Origin: Rhodocytophaga aerolata
Lineage (GTDB): Bacteria > Bacteroidota > Bacteroidia > Cytophagales > 172606-1
Length of the DNA: 64,000 nt
Direction of reading: 5' to 3'
Assembly (NCBI RefSeq): GCF_030503435.1
Contig: NZ_JAUKPO010000001.1
Coordinates: 806,001 to 870,000, forward strand
Shown in pieces: positions 54,954-63,099 of the stretch (positions are counted from its first letter, which is position 1; every line of letters begins with the position of its first letter). The translations under genes were made by a program, and so were the position numbers. The notes under the pieces were generated by a model. The model saw nothing but the letters and a program-made list of their open reading frames with translations, made no database searches and had not been told where the DNA came from.

Positions 54954-55053
54954 TAAAGAGGTTTATAATACTCATATAAAATTCAGAGCACGTATTAACT
55001 TTCAAAAGGAGACTATATAGAGATTTTTTGTCCTCCAGGGCCGGACAGGCCCC

Positions 55054-55134
55054 GCCTTGTCAACACCGCTCTATACAATCCGCACATACCTGCTCCCAGT
55101 GCCAAAGATTGTATAAGGTGGCTTTTGGCAAGGC
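55054..55134. repeat. nested three-helix inverted repeat
   Basis: Pairs in order from outside: GCCTTG with CAAGGC, CACC with GGTG, TATACAATC with GATTGTATA. The helices are collinear over 81 bp around a 26-nt loop. It may be a structured RNA or a mobile-element remnant. Confidence 0.45.
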
Positions 55135-55194
55135 TGTTATCAATTACCAGGCTATCTGGTTTTTAGTTTAGTATACATTGAATACTGAATAAGA

Positions 55195-55250
55195 GAACAA
55201 GGAATGCCGAATATTGAAGGAAGCCCTTCCCTATTCATTATTCCTTGTTC
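55195..55250. repeat. inverted repeat with GAACAAGGAAT arms
   Basis: GAACAAGGAAT (55195-55205) and ATTCCTTGTTC (55240-55250) are perfect complements around a loop that itself contains GGAAG/CTTCC. It is an intergenic repeat or bidirectional terminator. Confidence 0.5.
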
Positions 55251-55272
55251 ATCTGTTCAACATTCCATCGCC

Positions 55273-57939
55273 CTACTCCGAACGCAACGCTTTTACCGGA
55301 TTGGCTAAGGCTGCTTTGATACTTTGGTAGCCTACTGTTAGCAGGGCAATTAACGTTGCTGCGATCCCTACTCCTATGAAAATCCAGATGCTTATTTCAA
55401 TCTGGTAGGGATATTCATTCAGCCACTGTTGCATGAAGAACCAGGCTAAGGGGATGGCAATGCCTAAGGCAATAAGCACCAATTTTATAAAGTCTTTGGA
55501 GAGCACAAAAATAATAGCTGGAATACTGGCTCCCAGTACTTTCCGGATGCCAATCTCCTTGGTCCGTTGCTCGATTACCAGCAATGCCACCGCGAACAAT
55601 CCCGAGCATGACAACAAAATGGCTACAAAAGAGGCAAGTCCAAAAATCTGAAAGAGTCTTTCTACATCCCGGTACCAGGCTTCTATGTTTTCGTCCAGAA
55701 ACGAGCCTATAAATTCCGTTCCAGGGGCTACTTCTTTCCATACCTCTTTCATTTTATCCATACTGGCAGACAGGCTTGCCGGAGCTACCCGCACGAATAT
55801 GTAATGAATGGGCTCTGAATGGGAAAGATGCATGGTAATGGGCTTAATCTCATTGGCTAACGAATACAAGTGAAAATCAGGGACAACGCCAATAATTTGA
55901 ATCTTCGCACCTGCCGTATCTGTCTGGAAAAACTTACCTACGGGTTCTTTTTCACCAATCATATCTGCCATACTTTGCGTAATAACCACCCGGTCTAAGG
56001 AATCGGATGGATAGGCCGGATCAAACTCACGGCCACCCAATAAAGGGATTTGTAAAGTCTTTATATAGTCATAATCTACCAACAGCCAATCGGAAGCCAC
56101 TTCTTTGCCTTTGTAATTAAAACCTATAACGGACCGTGAATTGGTACCATCTTTCCCCCGCCCTAGATTTACGCCAGTACCAGTAATGGATACAATTGCC
56201 GGATCAGAGGCTAATTTGTTTCGCATCCGTTGAAGCACTTGCCGGCCATTGGCCTTGCTTCCTACCGGAATACTGATTACCTGCTCTTTCTCAAATCCCA
56301 GGGGCTTCTGCCGCATATAGTTTACCTGCTGAAAAGCGATTACCGAGCAACAGGCAAGCAAGGCAGACATAGCAAACTGGGCCACAATCAATGAATTGCG
56401 TAATACACCGGGACGTTTCAACGAAATTTTTCCTTTCAGCACTTCCACCGGATGGAAAGCCGCCATCTGTAAAGCCGGATATCCACCAGCTACCAGGGTA
56501 ACCAGGACAAATAAACCAAATAGCAGGGCAATTACCTGTGGCTGGAGCATATACTTAATCGTGAATTTAGCTCCAAAAGCGGCGTTAAACTCAGGTAAAA
56601 GCACATAGGTAAGCAGCAATCCCACTACAAAGCCTAAAAAGCAGAGCAAGGTAGATTCTCCCCATATTTGTACAAAAAGTTGACCTTTCAGCGCACCCAA
56701 TGTTTTCCGTACGCCTACTTCCCTGGCCCGGGTAAAGGAACGGGCTATACTTAAATTGACAAAGTTGATGCAAGCAATGAACAGAATAAATAATCCGATA
56801 CCTATAATGGCATACACCATGGCTATTGGAGGGCCACTGGAAATATCTGTGTCAAAATGTACCTTGGAAAGATTCTGTAAGCGGATAGCAAATATGTCCC
56901 CGTTCTTATCAGGTTTAGCTCCTCTATTTTTTAAGCTCTCTATTTCTGCTGTCAGGTATTTCTGGGCAAAGGGCTTTAAGCGGCTCTCAAATGTTTTTTG
57001 GTCCACATGAGGGGCTAATTTTACAAATGCTTTATGCGAAAAAGCATCCCATTGGTTTTGAGTAGCCTGGTAATTAGGCAGGTTTTCTACCCGGATCAGG
57101 GCATCGAAGCGGATGGAAGAATTCTCTGGTACATCTGCCAATACACCGCTTACAATATAGCCTTTCTGGTTCCCTTCGCCTCCAATTTGCAGTACTTTCC
57201 CCATCGGATCTTCCTTGCCAAATAGTATCTGGGCCATAGTTTTGGTGATGACAATGCTCCGTAGGTCCATAAGCACCGTTTTGCTATTTCCTTTAATCAG
57301 CGGAAAAGAAAATATCTGGAAGAAATCCGGATCGGTCAGGGTTACATCTTTCTCTACAAACTTCCCTTTATACTCTAGGGTACTTTTCCTCATTTCCATC
57401 ACTCTGGCGGCTCCTTCCACATCTTCATATTCTGCTTTTAAGGCGGGAGTCAGCGGTAAAGGCATATTACCCATACGCTCTATTTTTTCTGGCGCATTTT
57501 TAAAAAAATAGGTTTGAAAAATACGTTCCTGGTTCTGGTGAAAGGAATTGAACGAAAGTTGAAAATACGCAGTCAGAAACAGAAAGGTGCAGATACAAAA
57601 GGCCACAGACAAGCCAATACTATTAATGGCCGCATAACCTTTGTTGCGCCAGAGCGTACGCAAGGCGATAGTAACATAACTTTTAAGCATATCGAAGGGG
57701 AATATAGGGGTAGATGGATATAAAGATGATTTTCGTTTAATGGCAAAAGGACGGATAAAGCCCAGTACATCCCAGATATAACGCTGGCGGGCCTGCCTCT
57801 CCCCTATCCGTTCTACTTGGTAATAGAATTCCTCATGCAAGTCTCCCTGCAACTCTTCCAGCAGATGTGGCGCACAAAACCACTCCAGCAATTGATCGGC
57901 CCAGCGGGGCGGCTGTGGTATGTTGGGGTGTTGGTTCAT
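55273..57939 (-). CDS. prefix-domain FtsX/MacB-type permease 4
   Basis: An 888-residue paralogue of the three plus-strand permeases. The prefix domain reads PPRWADQLLEWFCAPHLLEELQGDLHEEF. The two membrane units contain RAREVGVRKTLGALKG and QRTKEIGIRKVLGAS, with the usual eight predicted helices. It overlaps its PadR gene by four bases (ATGA), so translation is coupled. Among the window's permeases it is the only single-copy PadR partner. No ATPase is encoded nearby. Confidence 0.9.
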   Translation of the reverse strand: MNQHPNIPQPPRWADQLLEWFCAPHLLEELQGDLHEEFYYQVERIGERQARQRYIWDVLGFIRPFAIKRKSSLYPSTPIFPFDMLKSYVTIALRTLWRNKGYAAINSIGLSVAFCICTFLFLTAYFQLSFNSFHQNQERIFQTYFFKNAPEKIERMGNMPLPLTPALKAEYEDVEGAARVMEMRKSTLEYKGKFVEKDVTLTDPDFFQIFSFPLIKGNSKTVLMDLRSIVITKTMAQILFGKEDPMGKVLQIGGEGNQKGYIVSGVLADVPENSSIRFDALIRVENLPNYQATQNQWDAFSHKAFVKLAPHVDQKTFESRLKPFAQKYLTAEIESLKNRGAKPDKNGDIFAIRLQNLSKVHFDTDISSGPPIAMVYAIIGIGLFILFIACINFVNLSIARSFTRAREVGVRKTLGALKGQLFVQIWGESTLLCFLGFVVGLLLTYVLLPEFNAAFGAKFTIKYMLQPQVIALLFGLFVLVTLVAGGYPALQMAAFHPVEVLKGKISLKRPGVLRNSLIVAQFAMSALLACCSVIAFQQVNYMRQKPLGFEKEQVISIPVGSKANGRQVLQRMRNKLASDPAIVSITGTGVNLGRGKDGTNSRSVIGFNYKGKEVASDWLLVDYDYIKTLQIPLLGGREFDPAYPSDSLDRVVITQSMADMIGEKEPVGKFFQTDTAGAKIQIIGVVPDFHLYSLANEIKPITMHLSHSEPIHYIFVRVAPASLSASMDKMKEVWKEVAPGTEFIGSFLDENIEAWYRDVERLFQIFGLASFVAILLSCSGLFAVALLVIEQRTKEIGIRKVLGASIPAIIFVLSKDFIKLVLIALGIAIPLAWFFMQQWLNEYPYQIEISIWIFIGVGIAATLIALLTVGYQSIKAALANPVKALRSE

Positions 57940-58274
57940 ATACTGGTAAGCGGTTTGAGTGGACGGGGCAGTAAATGGAGCAGTTGAGAACGGATAGCTT
58001 GAATATCTAATAACGTTTGCTCGCCATAGGCTGTAATAGTAAACAGGCGTTTGCGTCTGCCGCCGCGTTCGGCCGTAGCTTCACCCATTCTGGAGTTTAC
58101 CATTCCTTTTTCTTCCAAGCGCTGCAAGGCCGCATGCACCTGGTTCAGCCGGACACTGCGGCCGGTTTGTTCGATAATTTCGTGGGTAATGGCTACTCCA
58201 TAGGCATTGCCTTCCAAGAGGACCACTGTTAGCAAAACTATTTCTTCAAATTCGCCTAGGTATGTTCGTTTCAT
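57936..58274 (-). CDS. PadR-family transcriptional regulator
   Basis: A 112-residue regulator closely similar to the one at 39160: MKRTYLGEFEEIVLLTVVLLEGNAYGVAITHEIIEQTG, then QVHAALQRLEEKGMVNSRMGEATAERGGRRKRLFTIT. The wing segment GEATAERGGRRKRLF is identical in both, so they may read the same operator. A matching palindrome occurs 106 bp upstream (58380-58400). Confidence 0.93.
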   Translation of the reverse strand: MKRTYLGEFEEIVLLTVVLLEGNAYGVAITHEIIEQTGRSVRLNQVHAALQRLEEKGMVNSRMGEATAERGGRRKRLFTITAYGEQTLLDIQAIRSQLLHLLPRPLKPLTSI

Positions 58275-58379
58275 TCAATAAGCATTAAATCTATATTTGC
58301 TGATCAAATGCTTTGCCAACAGAATAAAAGTGCGATTGTGCTAAAATTAAGCCTGTTTAACTAGTATACGAACTCTAAA

Positions 58380-58400
58380 AAGTGTCCGCTTCCGGACAGT
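58380..58400 (-). promoter_or_regulatory. ACTGTCCG-N4-CGGACACTT element, copy 3
   Basis: On the minus strand, ACTGTCCG-GAAG-CGGACACTT has the same arms, spacing and orientation as the element upstream of the plus-strand PadR gene. A further half site TGTCCGG lies next to it (58405-58411 on the plus strand). Confidence 0.6.
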
Positions 58401-58450
58401 TGATTGTCCGGTTTTGAAAGAGGGAAAACTACCATTGACAAATAAAGAAA

Positions 58451-58513
58451 AAAACCTGTTAGGTCTTCCCTGACTTAAATCTGTCTTGAATGTTAGAAAG
58501 ACCTAACAGGTTT
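58451..58513. repeat. AAACCTGTTAGGT palindrome family, copy 4
   Basis: AAACCTGTTAGGTCTT (58452-58467) and AAGACCTAACAGGTTT (58498-58513) are perfect complements with a 30-nt loop. It lies downstream of the MATE gene on its strand and may end its transcript. Confidence 0.65.
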
Positions 58514-58550
58514 ACTCTCATTGCAACGTCCTTTAGAGCTTGGTAAAAAA

Positions 58551-59939
58551 TTACCCAATCAGACTCTTCTCTGGCTTAGCAGATTTTACACCAGACGAAA
58601 GTTTGTAGAAACGGAAGGTGAGCAGTACAGCTGAAACGGTAAGCCCGGCCAGTAGTCCGATCCAGATTCCTTGTACGTTCATATGAAAAGTAAAGGCCAA
58701 GATATAACCCAGGGGCAAGCCAATTACCCAGTAGGCTACCAGAGCAATAACTGTAGGAACGTTTACATCTTCAATACCCCGTAAAATACCCAGTCCTACT
58801 ACCTGCACGCCATCCGATAATTGAAAGAATCCTCCAATAATGACCAATGAAGCCGCCAGACTAACCACTTCTATGTCTTGTATATATAACCTCACCAGAA
58901 AATAATTGAGTGAAAGAAACAGTATACAGGTAAGGGACATAAAGATAACCGCCAGAGTGAGGGAGACAGTGCCTGCCCGGACAATCTTTGGCTGGCTGCC
59001 TATGCCAAAAGCCTGTCCTACACGAATGCCGCCGGCAGCACCAATTCCGGCAGCAACCATATAGGTAACGGAAGCCAGGTTAATGGCAATCTGGTGGGCA
59101 GCCAGAGGTACAGTGCCCAGCCAACCGGCAATTATGGCAGCTCCGGAAAAAGCGGCTACTTCAAAAAACAACTGAAAACCGCCCGGTAAACCTAACTTCA
59201 ATATTCTCCGGATTAGCGGCAGGTAGGAATAATCCGCAGGTGGCGGCTGTGTGAAAGCCCGGAACATAGGAGCCCGGAAAATATATACCAGCATGGCAAT
59301 GGCCATAAAAATCCGTACGAGTAAGGTAGCAAACCCTGCTCCGTTTAATCCCCAGGCCGGCATACCCAGTTTCCCGAAGATAAACACCCAGTTGAAAAAT
59401 ACGTTCAACACAAGCCCAATCAGGGTAATTACCATGGCTACCCTGGTATATGACAAACCGTCGCTAAATTGCTTAATAGCCAGAAAGAACAGCATCGGGA
59501 TAACCGACATACCAATGATCTGGAGGTATTCTACGGCTAATGCTTCTACCTCCGGTGTTTGCCTAAACCAATGAAAGTTATACGACAGCAGCACAATTAC
59601 CAGACATAACCCAACGCCAAAGAAAAGCCCTAACCGGACACCTGTCCGCAGCAGATAGCTGCATTCCTGCTTGTCGTCTTTTCCGTAGGCAGCTGCTACT
59701 TGCGGTGCAATAACAGAAAGAGTTCCCATGCCAATAATGGCTATTAAGAAATAAACAGAATTAGCAATACCCGCAGCCGCAATGGGAGCTGCTCCCAGCT
59801 TGCCTACCTGTATATTATCGGCTACCCCCATAAGTACCGTACCCAGTTGTGCGATAATAATAGGCACACTTATTTTTAGCGTGGCAGCAATATCCGGACG
59901 GTATAAGCGCCGCATATTGGGTTGAAAAAACGGGAGCAT
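58551..59939 (-). CDS. MATE-family efflux transporter
   Basis: A 462-residue inner-membrane exporter with about 12 helices, driven by a sodium or proton gradient in this family. The ATG at 59937-59939 is preferred to an upstream TTG. The start is DIAATLKISVPIIIAQLGTVLMGVADNIQVGKLGAAPIAAAGIANSVYF, a classic MATE opening, and the second half repeats the fold (LGLPGGFQLFFEVAAFSGAAIIAGWLG, VAAGIGAAGGIRVGQAFG). The substrates, cationic drugs or metabolites, are not predictable. Confidence 0.93.
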   Translation of the reverse strand: MLPFFQPNMRRLYRPDIAATLKISVPIIIAQLGTVLMGVADNIQVGKLGAAPIAAAGIANSVYFLIAIIGMGTLSVIAPQVAAAYGKDDKQECSYLLRTGVRLGLFFGVGLCLVIVLLSYNFHWFRQTPEVEALAVEYLQIIGMSVIPMLFFLAIKQFSDGLSYTRVAMVITLIGLVLNVFFNWVFIFGKLGMPAWGLNGAGFATLLVRIFMAIAMLVYIFRAPMFRAFTQPPPADYSYLPLIRRILKLGLPGGFQLFFEVAAFSGAAIIAGWLGTVPLAAHQIAINLASVTYMVAAGIGAAGGIRVGQAFGIGSQPKIVRAGTVSLTLAVIFMSLTCILFLSLNYFLVRLYIQDIEVVSLAASLVIIGGFFQLSDGVQVVGLGILRGIEDVNVPTVIALVAYWVIGLPLGYILAFTFHMNVQGIWIGLLAGLTVSAVLLTFRFYKLSSGVKSAKPEKSLIG

Positions 59940-60042
59940 AGCTGTGAGCTGATTTTGGAGGTGCAAAACTAGCCATTTCCAGCCAGATTATAGTAAGAAT
60001 GACTATTGACGAATAACTATTGACGAATGATAAAAAATTTCA

Positions 60043-61038
60043 TTATTCATTATTCATTACATACCGTTCTTTTACCCGTACTTCTTCATGCCTTGCTTCT
60101 TCGGCTTTACCTAACTTTTGAAGAATAGTAGCCCGGTAGCTGTGGCATTGGGCGGCAACATAGGAATCGGGAAATGATTTGGCGGACCGGGTAAAAAGCT
60201 CCATTGCTTGCGTAAGAGAAATAGAATCTCCTTTCCGGAACAGTTTTTTGCCTTCTTCAAAATCTGCTTTCCATTGTAATGCAACCGGGTTCATGCGTTC
60301 GGCTTCCTGAAATGCGGCAAAAGGAGTAAGCTGCACCTGGCTGTTCTTCTCTGCTATTGGCGGATGTGAAGCGGAAAAATATTCTTCCAGGGCTTTTACA
60401 AAGGCTTGGGCTTCTTTCTCATTATGATGTTTGCTTTTCAGCCGCTTTTCTTCAACTGCATTAGTAAAAAATGAAGCTTCCGCAATAATTCCCGGAATGC
60501 CATAAGTTCCTCTTAACACTTTTGTGCCAGCTGTAGGGAAAATGGTATGGTCAGACACTACACTTACCGGGGTTTTTCCACCATACAAAAATTGTTTTAA
60601 ATGCTTTGCAACTGCTTTTCCCAGCTCTACACTGGCTACATTTTCAGAAGCATTTCCATGAAAATATACAATAGGAAAATTTACACTCCGGTCGGCTGTG
60701 CCATTATGATGGATAGATAAAAATACATCTGCTTTGTTATCTACAGCTAAGTTGATCCGGTCGTCAAAGCTGATGTTGCTATCGTCGGTGCGGGTAATCC
60801 ATACTTTTGCTCCTTTCTTCTCCAGCATTTCCTTTAGCAATAAGGCTACCCGCAGATTGATCCATTCTTCCCGTTCGCCAGTTATTCCTTGCCGGAAACT
60901 ATCGGTAGCGGCTGTACCACCATGGCCGGGGTCCAGGCAGATTATCTTTCCTGCCAAGTTGCTCTGGGCACAAGTACCCGCCGGGAGCAACAACAGCCAG
61001 AAAAACAGGCAAGCTAGAAGTACTTTAGTTTGTATCAT
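60043..61038 (-). CDS. N-acetylmuramoyl-L-alanine amidase (amidase_3)
   Basis: A 331-residue secreted zinc amidase that cuts the peptide from peptidoglycan. A signal peptide (about 1-24, ending GTCAQ) precedes the catalytic domain: ICLDPGHGGT with ligand His39, EREEWINLRVALLLKEML with the glutamate ligand, FLSIHHNG, and IIAEASFFTN with the catalytic glutamate. The last 90 residues form helix-rich TPR-like repeats. The Cys in the signal region (TCAQ) could also be a lipobox, so it may be lipid-anchored. Confidence 0.92.
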   Translation of the reverse strand: MIQTKVLLACLFFWLLLLPAGTCAQSNLAGKIICLDPGHGGTAATDSFRQGITGEREEWINLRVALLLKEMLEKKGAKVWITRTDDSNISFDDRINLAVDNKADVFLSIHHNGTADRSVNFPIVYFHGNASENVASVELGKAVAKHLKQFLYGGKTPVSVVSDHTIFPTAGTKVLRGTYGIPGIIAEASFFTNAVEEKRLKSKHHNEKEAQAFVKALEEYFSASHPPIAEKNSQVQLTPFAAFQEAERMNPVALQWKADFEEGKKLFRKGDSISLTQAMELFTRSAKSFPDSYVAAQCHSYRATILQKLGKAEEARHEEVRVKERYVMNNE

Positions 61039-61118
61039 CTGTATTTACTTACGTCTTTGCAGAAAAACAAAAAGACCCTTGGAAGGCCTTTCTGTTGTGT
61101 CAACTAATATATGTGCTA

Positions 61119-61541
61119 TTAAGGAATAGTTAGAGTCAGTGTACGGGTATTAGTTAGATCATTAGTCGTTACAGCAGCTGCTTCCAACACGATTTTTTTT
61201 CCAGCGGCTGTTGCCGGTACCGTATAGCTGAATTTTTCTACATAGGAATTATTGGTATCAAAACCACTGATTGATTTTGAGTTAATTTGTTGCTTGGGAT
61301 CGGTAGCCACTGTTTCGTGCAAGATCAGCTCTTTTACAGCTACATTTGGCGAGTAAAACCGCACGGTAAGTTCGATTGTTTCGCCGGCTACCGGCGTAGC
61401 TTTGGAAGCCGTAAAAGCCGGTATTGTAGCTACCGGGCCTACCACATCATACAGATCTTCTTTATCTTCCAGGCAGGATGTTAACCCGGATATAGCCACC
61501 AAGGAGAGAAAGTATATAAAGTAGTTAGCAAAGATTTTCAT
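61119..61541 (-). CDS. small lipoprotein with Ig-like domain beside SusCD
   Basis: A 140-residue lipoprotein: a hydrophobic signal ends in the lipobox GLTSC (Cys23). The mature part is a single predicted beta-sandwich, with FTASKATPVAGETIELTVRFYSPNVAVKEL and YTVPATAAGKKIVLEAAAVTTN. It sits 29 bp after the susD-like gene, in the place where SusE/SusF-like surface glycan-binding lipoproteins usually lie, and may do a similar job. The sequence does not match those proteins well. Confidence 0.75.
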   Translation of the reverse strand: MKIFANYFIYFLSLVAISGLTSCLEDKEDLYDVVGPVATIPAFTASKATPVAGETIELTVRFYSPNVAVKELILHETVATDPKQQINSKSISGFDTNNSYVEKFSYTVPATAAGKKIVLEAAAVTTNDLTNTRTLTLTIP

Positions 61542-61570
61542 ATAGTAAAATTTTCAATGGTTAGTAATGG

Positions 61571-63070
61571 TTATTTATCCCAGAATATCCTATCCGTAAT
61601 GGAAGCACTTGGAACGTTGCCAGCATTATTAATTAACTCTGTTTGCGGATACAGGAATCTTCTGGGAAATAGCCCGCCAGTTTCATTTCCTGGAGCAGGC
61701 GTAAGTCTTGGAATGCCACTTGTGTTTCCCGGAGCCCCGGCAGGAATGCTTCTCCGCCAGTCAGTCCAGGCTTCTGCTTCCAGGAAGAGGGCTATATATT
61801 TTTCAGTAAAAAGCTTTTCAAACCCATTAACCTGCATAGTAGCAGCCGTTTCACTGGCATAAAGTGCTTCATAAGCCGGGTTGGCTGCACCAGTTACCCG
61901 CAGAATAGATGACTTTACAGCCTCATTATAGGCGGTGGCGGCAGCATCAAAATTATTTAGACGTAAATTAGCCTCGGCTTCAATAAACTTAACTTCCGTA
62001 TACGTGATCCAATTGGTAGGAGAGCTGGGCGTATTAATGTACGGCCCTAATCTGGAACGGTTGGCTACTGCCGCCACAGCTCCATAAGGGGTTCCTACAT
62101 AATTTCCATCGGCATCTTTCTGAGCCACGTTACTCACAATATCATCTGTTACATAATAAGGCAATCTGGGGTCATCTACACCCGGGGCTACTCTGTTTTC
62201 CAGCAAATTGATAAATTCCTGAGCAACAGAAATATTATTCTGCCCGAATGTACCCTGCAAGAAACCAAACCAAGGCCCTGCCTGGTCATTAGTCGTACCA
62301 AATACTATTTTGGCATCCTCTGCATTGCTGGTAAAAGTGCCCGCAGTAATTTGTGCCAGCGCATTGGTAGCTGACTGGGTAGCATCTATTTTACTCAAAT
62401 GGTTATAATATCTGGCTTTTAAAGCTCTGGCCAGTTTTATCCATTTGGGTGCGGAAGTGGTTACCCATGCAGCTTCACTACTAGCCCGGTAAATCAGATC
62501 ATTGGTGCTGGGTGAGGTGGTACTGGTGGTTTGCAAATCGGCTATGCCTTCATCCAATAATAGTTGTACCTGCTCATACACTTGTTCGCCACTATCGAAA
62601 GTTGGCTGTGGGTATCTCTCCAGATCAAAAGCTGTACTATAGGGCACATCTCCCCAAAAGTCAACGGCATAGCCCAGCAGCATGGCCATCTGAATTTTGG
62701 CTACACCCCGGTAGTGGGTAGCCCCGTTTTCATTGGCTTTCTGGATAATGGTATGCAGATCTTTCATGGCACCTGCATAAAATTTTTCATTCCAGGCTTC
62801 ATCAAAGAAGCGGGGAAAGTAGCCATAGTCTGTAATGCTGCGCCAGTTGAGCAAAATGCCAGTCATTTGCTGTAGTAAGATGCTGGTTGTTTGAGCCGTA
62901 TATTCTCCAATGGCCCAGGTCTGGTTTGCCTGAGCTACCGGCAAAAGGCCTCCTACAGCCGCATCGGTAGCATTGTTGGGATTAATGTTGGCTTCCTCCA
63001 GGTTGCAGGAATAAAATGTTAGCAGTACCAACACGAAAGAAGTCTTTATATAGCTAGGTAATCGGTTCAT
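61571..63070 (-). CDS. SusD/RagB-family nutrient-binding lipoprotein
   Basis: A 499-residue outer-membrane lipoprotein with lipobox Cys22 in LLTFYSC. The mature protein is the SusD-like helical fold with TPR motifs: NNATDAAVGGLLPVAQANQTWAI near the start, GVAKIQMAMLLGYAVDFWGDVPYSTAFD, KWIKLARALKARYYNHLSK and FEKLFTEKYIALFLEAEAWTDWRRS. It binds the substrate and lids the SusC channel encoded next. The substrate, glycan or peptide, is not shown. It lies 29 bp after the SusC gene. Confidence 0.95.
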   Translation of the reverse strand: MNRLPSYIKTSFVLVLLTFYSCNLEEANINPNNATDAAVGGLLPVAQANQTWAIGEYTAQTTSILLQQMTGILLNWRSITDYGYFPRFFDEAWNEKFYAGAMKDLHTIIQKANENGATHYRGVAKIQMAMLLGYAVDFWGDVPYSTAFDLERYPQPTFDSGEQVYEQVQLLLDEGIADLQTTSTTSPSTNDLIYRASSEAAWVTTSAPKWIKLARALKARYYNHLSKIDATQSATNALAQITAGTFTSNAEDAKIVFGTTNDQAGPWFGFLQGTFGQNNISVAQEFINLLENRVAPGVDDPRLPYYVTDDIVSNVAQKDADGNYVGTPYGAVAAVANRSRLGPYINTPSSPTNWITYTEVKFIEAEANLRLNNFDAAATAYNEAVKSSILRVTGAANPAYEALYASETAATMQVNGFEKLFTEKYIALFLEAEAWTDWRRSIPAGAPGNTSGIPRLTPAPGNETGGLFPRRFLYPQTELINNAGNVPSASITDRIFWDK

Positions 63071-63099
63071 TTGATCGGCTTTAAAAGATGGATGTATAA

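Larger units (their letters stand above)
54954..55272. other. 319-bp spacer between convergent permeases
   Basis: No gene. It holds a nested three-helix inverted repeat (55054-55134) and a second inverted repeat with 11-bp arms (55195-55250). Both could end transcription of the two facing permease genes; neither has a long T tract. Confidence 0.55.

Noticed and set aside
60001-60042. Short tandem-like repeats (CTATTGACGAAT, CATTATTCATTA) as a CRISPR or iteron array
   Set aside because: There are only two or three imperfect units with no regular spacers, which is ordinary intergenic low-complexity sequence.
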